Assembly: GCF_041296265.1 (NCBI RefSeq)
Contig: NC_091693.1
Location: forward strand, 24,180,001-24,244,000
Reading direction: 5' to 3'
DNA: 64,000 nt
Origin: Equus caballus
Lineage: Eukaryota > Chordata > Mammalia > Perissodactyla > Equidae
Shown: positions 49,401-62,147 of the stretch, in pieces
How positions within the stretch are numbered: position 1 is the first letter of the stretch
How the letters are laid out: each line of letters opens with the position of its first letter
The notes under the pieces: generated by a model
Database searches by the model: none
What the model saw: only the letters and a program-made list of their open reading frames with translations
What the model was told of the DNA's origin: nothing
Made by a program: the position numbers and the translations under genes

Positions 49401-52145
49401 TGTCTCAGTGCTCTCTGAGATAGTGACTTTGGAAAGGTCCCTGGTCCCAGAACTCCTGGTCTCAGCTGAGGAACCCCTGTCCTTGTCCTTTCTGAGCTCA
49501 GAAGGTCTTCTCTGGGTCCCATCCACAGGAAAGTCTGAGACATGAGGGAATAATTAGAGCACAGGGCATGTTCCACAGACAGGTCCAGCCCATGAAAGCA
49601 TAGAAATAGATGGGAACCTCTAACACTTGAGACACCCTATCCCTGTAGTTGCGGACAGGGCTGAGGAAGGGAGAGGGATGGGATGACACTTGGTGAACCT
49701 AAGAGGAAATGAGATTACACTAAAGTTACAAGGCAGAGGCCCCCACCCACTGACTTCCTGGTGTCTCCATCTCAGAACCACAGGATTGCTACTCACCAGG
49801 AGGCAGGAGCAGGGGCAGATCCTACAGAGGTGTTCAGTCTAGGAGGTGGGGTGAGAAGGACCCCTGGGAGGTGAGGTTGAATCTGCATGGGCTCAGCTCT
49901 CCTGTGAGGTTGAACTTATGAGAAAGCCTTTTTCCATCTTTCTAAGGGGGAGCTTATAGTGTAGTTAACAATGATATTGGTTTAGTGATATTAACTTTAT
50001 ATGCTAACAAATTACTATAGATTCTCCTCCTCTCAATTGTTTTCCAATTGATCTCCTCTCATTTACTGATAATACCTATATCAGCCTCAATACAATTGAA
50101 ATTTCACTTCTTTATTTCCAGATTGTGTACCCATTTTATTTTCATAAAATATAATATGACAATGATTAAAAAGTAAAATTTTAAGATAACCTGAGTGTCA
50201 CTTTAAGAACTGAATTTTTAGCTTGAATTATTTTAAAACAGACACATCAAAAATCTATATTTTTTGTATATATAATTCTATTGTCCAATCCATGTCAGTT
50301 CATTTTTCTGTTACACTGAGGTTTTATTAGGAAAAAATGTTCTTTTCTTAATATAAATTAGACATTTTTTCTGTACGTTTGTACATCTCCTGAATTTTTT
50401 GTCTTTAATTTTTACCACGGTGGAATACACTTAAAAGACGTCTTAGTATCAACCATTTAGATCTTAATTACACTGAGTGACATTTATTGTTAACTCACCC
50501 TTTCTGATTTGTATAAGCTTATCTAGAATTTTTACATGAAGATGTATAGTTAGAATTGACCTGTAATTTTTAAAAATCTTTTTAATGTTAAAACTGGTTA
50601 AAATAGATTTGCAGGATTATCTATTTTTTTGTGCTCACACAATTTTATAATACCACTGATTTTCTCTGTTCCTTAAGGCTTTGAAGATCAGAACTATAGA
50701 CTTACTTGGTTCTTGCTATAGGATATGGAGAGGGTAGAGGTTATCTTTTTATTCATTCATCCATTTAGTGTTTATTGAGTGCCATTAACCATTATGTGAA
50801 TTCAATTTCAAAGAATCCGGGAAATTCAGACAATCTTGTAACCCACATTCATACCCAGGATTTTAGTGTGAAAAAGTTCAAATAAAAAATCAAATGACAA
50901 GTCTCCTCTCCTTGAAATCTTATAGACATTTCCAGAGTTCTTCCAAAGACACACACAGAGAGAATGATGATGATGATGATGATTACAGTGATGATGATGA
51001 TGACAGTGACGGAGCTTCCCTCAATTGTCTTGTTCTTTCTGGTCTGTCTCAAATGCACAAACTCCACCCCCAATTCTCAGCTTATTCTCCTCTGGACCCT
51101 TCCTACATCCCGCAGAGATGACCTTAATCCTCATTGAAGAACAGAGTGAGGTCTTTCTGGGGATCTGCGTTCCTGTAGCCTGTGACACATCCTGTCTGGG
51201 TCTTCATGTGGCTTTTCTCAGGCTCCTTATCCTATTTAGGATTCAACTTAGATGTCATCTCCAAGTGTGACCTTCACTGTGACACTGTTCAGAACTGTCC
51301 TACCTCTTTCTTACCTAATTTATTCCATGTAATTAACACAACATATGACGTACGTATATATATACATATATATGTGTATATATATATATATATATGACCA
51401 ACCTCTCATCAATGAATCCTGGGTCCTCAGCTTTTGAATAAACAGAAGCTTTCATACCCAGAAGAGTTAGCTTACATGGTCTGTATCCCAGAATGAAAAG
51501 ATGCTATACAAGAAGTCAATTATTTCTGTATGGGGAGACCATTTTTCTCATCAACCCTGAGCTCTTGGAGAACATCCAAACTCTGTTTCAAAGTGACTCA
51601 GAAGTAAAGTATAAATTCAAAAAACAGAGAAAGATGGGAAGAATGCAATGCGAAAAGAAAGAATCCTTCTACAGCAGATAAAGCGTTCATGAAGAGATTG
51701 CATAACAGTTGTGTCATAAGAAAGAGAGGGAGTTATAAGAACACAGGGCAAAGGCTTGAATTGCATCAAGTCCTCTTCTATCCTCACTTTTTTTTTGGTT
51801 CTCAGAAGCAGCTGAAGCCATCAGCCCATCACAAAACAAGTCAGATGCCCAAGAATAGAATAGAGCAGGAGAAATTCTCAGTTATAGTGTTGGCACAGAG
51901 GGTAATGTCCTATCAAGGGATGGCAGGTGTCCTAGGTAGACATCCAGGGATCCTGGAGTCAGTTTAGCCTGCCCTTACCTCTGTGGCTTCTTTATCCACA
52001 ATTCCTAGCCCCAAGTCCACAAGACTACACAGTGGAGAATCTCATCCGGATGGGTGGAGCTGCCTTGATCCTGGTGGTCCTTGGGATACTGCTATTTCAG
52101 GCTCGTGACAGCCCAGGAAGATTAGAAGATGCAGCCAGGAGGTAA
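46467..52145 (+). CDS. Four-Ig-domain activating leukocyte Ig-like receptor (LILRA-type)
   Basis: Seven certain exons join in frame to 463 residues: 46467-46515 and 46728-46763 (signal, MGDRARTPTLTALLCLG), 46937-47224 (D1), 47380-47679 (D2), 47890-48171 (D3), 48462-48761 (D4) and 52009-52145 (membrane and tail, stop TAA). An 18-base in-phase stalk exon at 49049-49066 (GSISTIG) is possible, giving 469. Every domain has its cysteine pair and LILR wording: D1 GAAPKPSIWADPG, D2 GVYPAPSLSAHPS, D3 WSAPSDPLDILIVG, D4 GMYEKPSISAQPG. D3 is about six residues short. D4 has LSLPS where WSxPS is usual. The last exon reads DYTVENLIRMGGAALILVV, with the Arg codon at 52047-52049 and a short tail without ITIM. 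This arginine binds FcR-gamma in LILRA, PIR-A and FCAR. AATAAA at 52191 may end the transcript. It is one-to-many with human LILRA genes, so no symbol is given. Confidence 0.87.
50967..51003. repeat. (GAT)n microsatellite
   Basis: Two short runs of gat triplets separated by tacagt. In one frame they read as poly-Asp, which is not a protein feature. Confidence 0.85.
51354..51396. repeat. (TA)n/(CATA)n microsatellite
   Basis: A run of TATA and CATATA steps in the intron. Confidence 0.85.
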
Positions 52146-52190
52146 ATACAAGAGACGATGATGCATCACTCATAGTGATAGAATCTTGGG

Positions 52191-52196
52191 AATAAA
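52191..52196 (+). terminator. Possible polyadenylation signal of the LILRA-like gene
   Basis: AATAAA occurs 46 bases after the stop codon. That is close, but such short 3' ends occur. Another AATAAA at about 52551 is an alternative. Confidence 0.4.
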
Positions 52197-52199
52197 TCT

Positions 52200-54900
52200 T
52201 CTGTTCCCAGGAAGTTTGGGATGAGAATCTGCTGCATATGCTATGTGAACTCTCTGCAGCTCATTGTGCGGTGGAGGAATAATTTTTCATGTGCAGGGAC
52301 AATGTCTGGACTCTTCTGCCATTAAACTGTGGAACTTTCCTTCATGACCACTTCATGACATCTTGACTGGCTCCTATCTTTCCCCCTTTCTGTGAAATCA
52401 GCATGTATCCCACATGGCAGATTTGGGTTCACACCTCCTCACACTTTCTTGCTCTGGTACAACTTCATGTAATATATTTCCCTCTATTTTTAATTACCAC
52501 ATAAGTGATGTGTTTGAAGGAGTCTCTTCATTCATATCATGCAGCTATTTTAATAAATCAACAAATTGGCATAATAAAGGTGCATCCTGAAAGATAAATG
52601 AAAAAATGATGCCCTACCACTCTCTTTGGACTCCACAAGCCCTTCACTTTTCATCAGATGCTATCTGTGTAGTTTCTTCAGAAATATCATCATGTGGGAT
52701 AAAAACATTGCTGTTTGAAGTCATAGCACGGTTTTTACTCCCCCTGAAAAAATCATTGTTAAAAACACCGATTTAAGGTATTTTCCAATTTCTCTTGTGC
52801 ATCTACTCCCTTCACAGCCAACTTCAAAGTGCCAGTGTGAGTTCCCTTAAGCAGAGTTGGGAAGTGATGCACGGAAGTGACTTTCAAAAAACAGTCCAAG
52901 CCAATAGGACACCTCGAATTATAGCTGAGTTTCCTTGTATTTTATGAATAATCATCATTCTTATTTCAATGTTGTGACACAGTTTCAGTGAAATCACAAG
53001 ACCAAAATTCCAGTACGTCCAGATGAGATGCAAAGAGAAAAGTGATAATATCAGTTGTGGGAGGGAATAGTGAACACATAGAATTTTGATTCACTGCTTG
53101 TAGGAGTGCAGAGTACATGCATGGATTTAGAGAGTAGATCACACTGATTTAGTTAAAGTAAGAGACACACATCTATGGTCTTTAAGTATATACCTCTGAA
53201 AAAATGTGTACATATGCAAAATGATTAATTCACAAGGACATTGACAAATGGGTTATTCATATTAGCCAAAATCATTTTAAGACTACACGTACCAAAAAAG
53301 AGAGAATTTAGTGTTCTATGTAGAAAATCAAATATTATATGTCAGAGAAAATGCACAAACTAAAATTCCAATGTGCATGTGTATCCATCTTCAAACATGA
53401 CGGTGAATAAATATAAGAGGTAGAAAGCCATGTGTTTCGAATTATCCCATTTACATAAAATTAAAAAGGAGACATCATGTATTATTTACAAATGTATACC
53501 TAAGATAAACTCTACAAATAAAGGAATGAAAAATATTCCATGAAATCTATAATGATGGTTACAAATAAGTTGATGTTGGATAGTTTTGCTCAAGGTGGAA
53601 ACAGCAGAATCTTCTGGAATACAGGCAATAGTATTCTTGACTTTCATTCGATGACTCATAAGTCTACTTATTACTGCCTTCGATATTGCCATCTATTCTA
53701 TAAACTGTCTGTTTTCCACGCAATTCAGTGAGGTGGGGTTGAAGTAGGGTGGTGAGAGCCACATCTTACACAGGTGACTAATTCCTAAATGGTGGCTGAT
53801 AAGTTATAAAAATTATTTCACATGTTGGCATGGTGTTTTCCTCAAAACATGATCTTTCTTGCCTGATCAGCCTCAACTGAAAGTCCAATCAGACAGTGAG
53901 CCACTTTCCAGGTGAGAAACTGAGTCTCTGAACAAACACTTTTGCCAATACCAGACTATAGGCAGTTAAGAATTTAAAGTGGGTTCATGTGAGTTCCTGA
54001 ACTCATGATGGCCCAAGAATATGAATTAGGATAAAGCAGGTGAATGTGGACCAGGAGGGGATTTCAGAGAGGGGTTTAACCCCATCATGTAGTGTTTTAT
54101 GGTCACATACTGGAGTTAGTTCCAGAATGCACCACTCTCAGGATGTCTGGTATTTTCTTTGACCTCACAGAGGGGGAATCAGATAAAGGTCATGGGCAGA
54201 AGCAGCACTCCTTCTCTACAGAAAACTTATGTCAGAGGTTCTCATGGGCTGTCTTCTGTGAATCTGTTCCATCTTATCCCCTCGTCTACACTGAAGCAGA
54301 CAAGCAGGGCTGGGCCAGTGCCTGGGTGCTCACATGCCCACCCTGTATTTCCTGGAGCATAAGTATTGTGGACTGCAGGGAAGTCAATCCAGACCTGATT
54401 CCAGGACAAAAATGTCCCCATGGTGATCAGCAGCCATGATCCCTCTGAAATGGGGATCTTTATCTACGCACTTTATTTTTCCTGGAATTCTCAACATTTC
54501 CATCCACATCAGCTAAGTCTTCTCCACATCTTTCAGCTCTATCCTCTCACTTTACCTCTTCAAAGTTGACTTTCCATGATTCCAAGACTAGTTATGATTG
54601 TTTATTGTCTTATCTCCACCTCCAAGGGTTTATTATACATAACACATGTCATAGTGCATAATTATACACAGTTTGTGATGAATTATGTGGCATCTTTCAC
54701 ACCCCAAGACTAGTGGGGATCAGAGAACAGGATTCACATGAGTTATGCACAAATTTTAGTTTTCATGCTTAGTACATTGTGTGAAATATAGTTGATATTT
54801 GTAGATATATTTTGACAAAATAAGTGGGTGAATGGATTGACTAAATGGAAACACAGGGAGAAAAGAGCTTATTTCACACACAGACACACACAAATCTTCA
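52200..54900. other. 3' flank of the LILRA-like gene, partly duplicated at 62.2-63.3 kb
   Basis: Blocks such as cagaatcttctggaatacag (53604) and ttgactttcattcgatgac match cagagtcttctggaacactg (62798) and ttgactttcatttattgtc. 52980-53550 has LINE-like wording but is too diverged to place. No exon is seen. Confidence 0.5.
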
Positions 54901-56235
54901 GTAATCTGCCTCAGGTCCCATCTCCTTTGATTTCTGTAAATTTGGACTCTCAGGTCCCTGGTCCAAGGATTCTCTATTTTCCACTCTACTCAGCTGAGAC
55001 ATAACAATCAGGTAACTACTAAAATGAGCCAATTCAACACAAAACAGAATCTTGGAGCCAAGATTAGGTATGTAATTTTTAGAATACAGTGCAAAATGAA
55101 AATGCAGGACCCCAAGTTCAAATGTCAAGATGGTGACAGTAGAACATTAACCCAGCTTGGAACACTGTCTGCTTGCACTCACAACCCATGAACCTGGCCC
55201 TGCATAGAGCAATGGGCAATCCAGTTATTGTGGTACAGACCAGCTTTTTCTGAGTGCCTCCTGGGAGCCAAGACCTGGGCTGGGCACTGCATGCACCCAA
55301 TCAGTGAGTCTTCACCACACAACTATTAGGTGAGGGTCATCTCCTCCTTTGTAAAGATAATCTCAGCCTAATGTAGTAATTTGCCTACAACACAGTGGAT
55401 TTGGGCAAACCATCTATTTACAAATAGGTCTGGCTCCATTCTGGCTCACTGCCTCTCAACTCAGTCCTACCCAAGCATTGTTCTGAGTAGTTGGCAGAGC
55501 CTCACTCTCAGCTCCATGGTCCTTGTCCCTGGATTATCCTCAGTCTCTGTAATTTCAAGGAAGGCAACCATGTGTAGGGATTGCTGGTCTCTGGAGGCAG
55601 GGTGATCTTAATTCCATTCCTGCATGGAAACTTGCTGGAACCTTGATCTGGAAGAACAGACGGAGCATCCATACATCTTGGTGTTGTCATCAAAACTGGA
55701 GATGATGTTTGAGTGGCAGAGAGATTCCAACAGAAGAAAAAACCCATTGGTAGGCCCTGAAATAATTGATACCCCACAAATAGTAGTTCCTTCCCTTATA
55801 GAACTTCCTTTTGAAGAAGAGAAAAAACTTAGATCCTTTGAGGAAAGGCTTCCATTTACTCCAGGGCTCTCCATGCACAAAGATCCAAAATTTCCCATCC
55901 TTGTTTCCAGAGCAATGAGCACATGACCATCCATGCCTGAGGAAGATGGACACTCTGAGCTCCCGGATAACCAGGCACCATGAGATACCAGAATAAGACA
56001 TAAGTCCCCAATCACTGCATGTGCATGACTGCAGGCATTGCAAATTCTGCCAACAGAAAGTGCCCCTGGAGGTGACGGTGACAGGTCAGAGTCCTCCATA
56101 GCCCATCCCCCACCATCTGCTTCTGTCTTCATACTGGAGGCAGGCCTGTGTCACCACCTGGAGCCCATTTGTACCCTGCCCCCTCACCATACTGTGGGGG
56201 CCAGAAATGGATCATGGTGTTGCTGAATCTCAGAG
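54901..56235. other. Intergenic sequence with opposing open frames, not recognised
   Basis: A 174-codon minus-strand frame (55608-56132) overlaps a 100-codon + strand frame (55624-55926). Neither product resembles a family I know, and composition does not clearly favour either. This could be an old processed copy or chance. Confidence 0.3.
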
Positions 56236-56239
56236 TAAC

Positions 56240-57700
56240 ACCATAGAAATATCTCATAATGATTTTCAACATCCTTTGGATAACAAGATGGCATGCAACT
56301 TTGTGAATTTTCAATGTAATAAATAATTTGGTACTCATATAAACCTCATGAGGAAATTACAAATCTCATTTACATGACAAGACATGTAGAAAATGACATG
56401 ACAAAAATCTGAAAGTCTTTTTCTGCAGAAATGAAAAAGCCATTTCTCTAGTTCAAGGTAATTGCAAAAAACCTACAGTAGTTAAAAAATCTTGAAAAAG
56501 AAGAACAAAGTTGGAGAATGCAAACTTTCTGATTTCCAACTTTTACTACAAAGCCTCAGCAGTCAAAACGGTGTGGTTTAGCATGAGAACAAACTTATAG
56601 ATGCATGGGGAAAAATTGGAAGACAAGATATAAACTTATACAGATAAGCAGTTGACTTTAAATGAAGATGTCAAGACCACACAATGGGGAAAAATGGTCT
56701 CTTCCACAAATCGTGTTGGGAAAACGTGATCTCCACATGCAGAAGAAGGAAGCTGGACCCTTACACACACCATATGCAAAAATTACCTCAGGATGAATTA
56801 GTATAAAAGCTAAACTTATAAAACATTTATATAAAAACAGAATCAATATTCATAACCTTGGACTTGACGATTGTTTCTTAGATGTGACACTGAAAGGACA
56901 AACAGCAAAGAATAAATAGATTAATCGAACATCTTCAAATTTTAAAATATATATGCACCAAAAAATACTAACCAGAGTGTAAAAGACAGTCTAAAATTGG
57001 AAAATATATTTCAAATCATGCATCTAATAAAGGTCTATTATTCACAAAATATAAAGCATACGTTTAACTCAACAACCACAAAAAGACCCAATTTAAAAGA
57101 TAACCCAATAGCTTCAATGGACATTTCTACAAAGATATACAAACGCACAGCAAGTCAATGAAAGAAGGTCAGCTCATCAGACATTAGGGAAATGCAAATG
57201 AAACCACAATGAGCTGCCACTTCACACTCACTAGATTGACCATGATATGAAAAAAAACCCCCACAAATGTTGATAAGAATGAGAAATTTGGACCCACATA
57301 CATAGTTGGTGGTAATGTGAAATGATTCAGCCATTGTGGAAAGCAGTTTGGCAGTTCCTTAAAAAGTTAAGCCTGAAATTGCCACATGTACTAGAATTTT
57401 CCCTTCTAGATAGAAGTATCAGTTATGTAAGATTAATAAGTTCTAGAGATCTGCCATACAACTATGTGCCTATAGTTAACAATACCGTACTGTGCATGAA
57501 CATTTGTAAAGAGGGTAGATCTTGTGTTAAGTGATCTTATCACAAAAAAGAAAAGAAAAAGAATTGTAAACAAATATTTGAACAAACACTTATGCAAATG
57601 TGTTCATAGAAGAACTATTCACAATAGAAAAAAGTGAACAATAGCCCAAATGCCCAACAATTTGGTGAATGGAAAAACAACAACAACAATTAGCTGAGAA
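56240..57700 (+). mobile_element. L1 3' segment (end of ORF2 and 3' UTR)
   Basis: Sense L1 phrases run in order: actacaaagcctcagcagtc, ggaagctggacccttacaca, attagggaaatgcaaatgaa, gttggtggtaatgtgaaatg, attcacaatagaaaaaagtg and caaatgcccaacaatttgg. It is 5'-truncated, with many stops in ORF2. It separates the LILRA-like gene unit from its decayed duplicate. Confidence 0.8.
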
Positions 57701-57719
57701 ATGTCTTCAACTAGTGCAT

Positions 57720-59692
57720 TTTCCCAGAGCGTGGAGACAGAAACCACAATATCAGGTGAAGAGTTTGTCTGGGGTACAATAGCTGGTGAGGAGGCAGAAA
57801 TGACTCTGAGGTTTTGATGGAGAGAGATGAAGAGAAGGTGCTGCTCCTTATAGGAACAAGAAAGTCAGAGAGAGGAAGAACTCAGGAGAAAGGAAACCAC
57901 AGACCCAGGCCAGGAGGGAGGTGGTGGCTCCCTCTGTGAGGCAGTTGACAGTATTATAAACATCTCCCCAAGCCTCCTCTTGGGGTCATCCCTCTTGTGA
58001 TAGCCCCATTGGATCCTCTAGGCAAGGAAAGTAGAGAGTGGAAGAGACTTCAATTCTCCACTCTCTTCTACCTTACATGCAATCAACAAATTCAACAGTC
58101 CTGCCATTGAGCCCTTCTTTCCATGACCCTGTTCCATCACCACACTCAAGTTCAGTTGAAGACTCAAGATGTCTTGTTGGTGCCATCTTATAAGCCTTCT
58201 TCCTACACCAATTCCCAGGCCCCTACTCTCTGAAGAAGAGTTTTATTTTCATGGCCTCAAACCTATGTGTCACTGACCCTCTCCTGCACAAAACCCTTCC
58301 AGACATCTCTTCCCTCCTTCAAGTAAATTCCCACTTTCTCCACTTGACATTCCGTGTTGTTGGTAATCAGGCTGAGCTAAAGTCTCCAGTCTTAGCAAGG
58401 TGGATCCTCCCTACAAACCAAAGTCAATCCAGTTGTGCACTTCCCCTATCCAAACACACGTGCAACCTGAGTAATTAGCACATTTGCGCCTTCTCGTGGT
58501 GGCTCCCTGAGGCAATTAGAACGTAGCTGACTCCTTTCCAAACTTCCTAGACAGTGATAATGACAAAGAACTCTTCCTGCCTCATCCCACTCAACTGTGA
58601 ATGTATTTTTGTTTGAGGGTTTGTGTAAGAGAGTTACATGAGAAATCCTCATAAGCCACTTAGATTACCGATTGACTCATCATCAGATTAATGATGGAGT
58701 TTCATTACTGTTTATATCAATAAGGTCCTCCTACAGAGCAGTCCCTACAGAGTGGTGCTCTTCTCAAAATAGAAGTCTCTTCATGCATTCCTTTACTGAA
58801 GATGTTCCTGCTGTCGGAAAGACAAATTCCAGAAATATCTCCAGGGGTGCACAAGACCTTGTGTGACCAAGGACCAGTGTTACCTGATTACTCACAGTTC
58901 TTAGACTAGTTCACTCACTTCCTGGTCGAGGATGCAGGTGACTCACCATAATTGTGCTAACCCTACCTTGTCTTGGTCTCTCCTTCTCCAGAATGTCCCC
59001 AAACTTGCATCACTAAAGTTGCTAGATGTCCACCTGTTATTGAGTCTCTCTGTTTTCTGTTTTTCTCCTTCTGTACAACTGATCAAAACCATAGCCAAAT
59101 AACCCATTGTCTAAATATCTGTATTGTTTGTTGTCACTAATGAGACCTCAATGAGTCCACAGAATAAATTGGTCAGCTTCACTACTGAATCTCATGCCTG
59201 GACTTGGTGACTGCTCAATAGACACTGGTTGATGCCTGGAGGGTAGAAGGAAGCAATAATATTTGCATTTAAGCAGTCTCAGAAAAGGGGAGTAACTTAT
59301 CCAAGGTTGCACAGGTTCTATAAGTGGCAGAGTCAGAATTGGAACTACAACGCACTGGCTCCCAGGCCTTGCCCTGCGTCTTTTATCCTCATGTTCTGGG
59401 ACAAGTGTCATTCTCTGGATTTGGGTTTGGCATGCGGTGGAGGCAGAATTTGTGGGGTCTGGAGACTCATATCTGGTCTGGCAGATTCTCAAGCATGCTG
59501 TCTTTTTGGCCCCATCCTTTAGGGAGACAACAACTAGGTCCTGGGTGGGGCTGTTCTTCTTCCTCTGAGGCCACATATGAGAAACCCGTGATATGTCACA
59601 TGGAGCCCAGACCTTTTCATATCCTATGTGTCTGTCCATCTTGCTGGCCTCTGTAGACTTCATAAGTTGTCTGCATGGTTGTAGACCAGGGG
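57720..59692 (+). repeat. Segmental duplication, copy B (5' flank of the LILRA-like pseudogene)
   Basis: It is collinear with 44450-46466, including the duplicated L2 and MIR remnants. The ETS-type block has drifted here to gttcttcttcctctg (59553-59567). Confidence 0.75.
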
Positions 59693-62147
59693 ATGCAGCA
59701 CCAGAACACCTATTCTCACAGCCTTTCTCTGGCTCAGCAAACTGGGGGAAAATAGGAGTGATGGTTCCCCTCTCCTCCCAGGTCTTGGTCTCTGAGAGAC
59801 CCCAGGACTCAGGAGGCTCAGTGGAGGTATATCTTCTTGAGGAAGGAGAGTGGGCTCAGTGCCTAGAACCGGCTCCAGTACTCAGGGTCCCCAGCAAGGT
59901 CTGGGCCTTCTATGTGTAGTTGGGGGGGACATGCTCACACAGAGAACTCTCTTCCAGTGTCAGGGCCTGTGGGACCAAGTACAAGTGGGTGAGTCCTCCC
60001 TCACACCACCTTCTTTAGAACAATGAACTTCCCAAGACAGCTAGGGTAACACAGAGGGTCTGTGCTGATGGTGACCAGTTGAATGTGGCCTTGAGTGACA
60101 GCTGGGGAAGCTGAGGGGAGGAGGGCTCCCCTGACACTCAGGTCTGTCTCCTTTCCAGGACACCCCCCCAAACTCACTATCTGGGCTGACCCAGGCCCCG
60201 TGGTCACCTCTGGAAGCCCTGTGACCATCTGGTGTCAGGGGTCTCTGAGGCTGATGGCTAACATCTATTTAAGGAGAGGATCTCTAAATCCTTGGATACA
60301 GTGGTCTGCAAGACTACAGCAATGAGACAGTTCCTCCCTTGAACCCACAGTGCACACACTACAGGGCTATATCAGTGTGCAGATCACACCAGGAGGAATG
60401 TTCAGAGTGCAGTGACCTTCTGTCCCTGGTGGTGATGGGTAAAAGGGAGGAGTCTGGCGCCCTCCTCACTATGGGCTCCTCCTCACAGGCACAGGGGAAT
60501 GGAGTGTGGGATCAGTGGACCTCAGCCCTCATGGCCCACACCTGGTGTATGTGGGCCGACAGTCCCACCCTTTAATACAACTCCTTTCTTCTCCCTCAGG
60601 AGTGTCAGCGCACCCTTCCTCTCAGCCCTCCCAGGTGCTGTGGTGGGGTCAGGAAGGAATCTATGTGGTCAGTAGGAGAGGAAATATATGAAGGGGAAGA
60701 GCCTCAACTGAAGCGAGGAGAAAAGAACTGACTCCATCTCTGTCCGTGGTGCTGATTTCTGGGAGTCCATAAGAGTCATCATGGCACATTTGAAAGAGTA
60801 GAATAAAGATATCCTCCTTCTTCAGAAGGAGGAGGTTGGGGCATTCACTGGAAGTCATAAGCTTAAGTTGAGTTGGCTCAGCCACCTTTGATTGAGACAT
60901 TGACAAAATTCCATCTAAATCTGAAACTTTATTCTCTCATCGATCAAAAGTAGAATCCTATCCTGGATTTCAAAAGGCTCAATTAGTTCTGAAGTTCTTG
61001 GCCAGTGAATTTCTGTGGAAGAATGCCTAGAAATTCTTCTCTGGGGACTTTTATCCCCTCTGAGCATGTTCTGTATCCACCAGGAAGTACTGTCATTATG
61101 GGATAGGGGGAGAAGAAGGGCAATATTTTTGCCCAATTTCCAACTGCACCAGGTTGTCAGTCAGATCAGATCATCCTCTGAATCATCTTCCATAAGAGCT
61201 TATGTCTAGTATTCCCTTCCTCCCTCTCAGTGTTACCTGGTATTCCCTAGCATTTCTTTTCTTAAATTATCAGAACCTATCTTATGTCTATCGGTATCTC
61301 TATTTTTGTATATGTATCCATTTGAATATTTTCTTTCATCATTTACCTTTTTTTGCTTATTTCTTATAGTCTTCCTACCTATTATACAAACTGAAAGAAT
61401 AGTTAGAGATTGTGTTAATTGTGGTTATCCTTCATCCAGGAAATTTGCCTGATGTGTTGTAGATATTCCAACGTTAATTTTCTAAAGGAATAGATTGATA
61501 GACAGAGGAAAGGAAAATTATATGAAATATATAATTCTGATCCAGACACAAAAAGAGCTGGCCGAAATGGAGGAACTGAAATGTAGACACAGACCTTCAC
61601 TCCTTCATATTCCTGATTATCAGGGCAAAATTAAGCTCCAGATGTTCATCTTTGCTTTCTAACTAGATGGAAGAATTGACATGGGAGATAACCACCTCAA
61701 GAGATTGAGATTGGCGTTAGCTAGTTTTAGAGACTCACTGGAGGTCAGAGAAGAGATTACCTAAGCATGGCTAAGTTTCCTCACCAGCACTTTCGATTTT
61801 TGGCTTTTGGGAGTAGCCGATACCCTCAGATCATAAGAAAACAAATCAGACTCTAAGAGGAATGAGTAATGAGAAATTCTCTCATGGGGCTGGAGACAGA
61901 GGCTCAAATCCTGCCAACAGAAGGCAGGTGCCCAGAATGAACATGCAGGGATCCTGGGGTGATGTCAGTCTTCCCTGATGACTATGATCTCTTTGTCCTC
62001 AATCTCTAAGTAAAAAACCCAAGACTGCATAGGGGAGAATATCATCCAAAATGGGTATCTCTCCCTTGATCATTGTGGTTCTCAGGGTGCTGCTGCTTTG
62101 AGCTCAGTACTGTCAGAGAATCACCTAAAGTTGCAGCCAGGAGAACA
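59693..62147 (+). pseudogene. Decayed duplicate of the LILRA-like gene
   Basis: Its parts correspond to the 46.5-52.1 kb gene. The signal exon starts at 59693, but its donor is lost (gcaaac instead of gtgag). Exon 2 is 59958-59988, shortened. Ig D1 is 60159-60438 (starts GHPPKLTIWADPGP), with a frameshift after the first cysteine leading to a TGA at 60323-60325. Only the first 60 or so bases of D2 remain (60600-60660). D3 and D4 are absent, replaced by about 1.2 kb of unassigned sequence. A membrane-exon remnant at 62011-62147 lacks a recognisable acceptor and has Gln where the membrane arginine codon should be (atcatccaaaatggg). It cannot encode a receptor. Confidence 0.85.
60670..61870. other. 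Unassigned sequence where D2-D4 should lie
   Basis: Sequence here does not align by eye with 47.5-51.8 kb of the intact gene. It contains an AATAAA near 60802 and no recognisable exon. It may be an insertion or highly diverged intron. Confidence 0.4.

Larger units (their letters stand above)
49067..52008. other. Long intron before the LILRA-like membrane exon
   Basis: 49.9-50.8 kb is AT-rich and holds no exon. A GAT triplet run lies at 50967-51003 and a TA/CATA run at 51354-51396. An L2-like fragment is visible around 51200-51330. Minus- and plus-strand frames such as 49160-49576 are chance openings. Confidence 0.55.

Noticed and set aside
50967-51003. Poly-aspartate stretch in an open frame
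   Set aside because: It is a GAT microsatellite in an intron.
46467-52145. Alternative reading as FCAR
   Set aside because: FCAR has two Ig domains and a different tail. This gene has four LILR-type domains.
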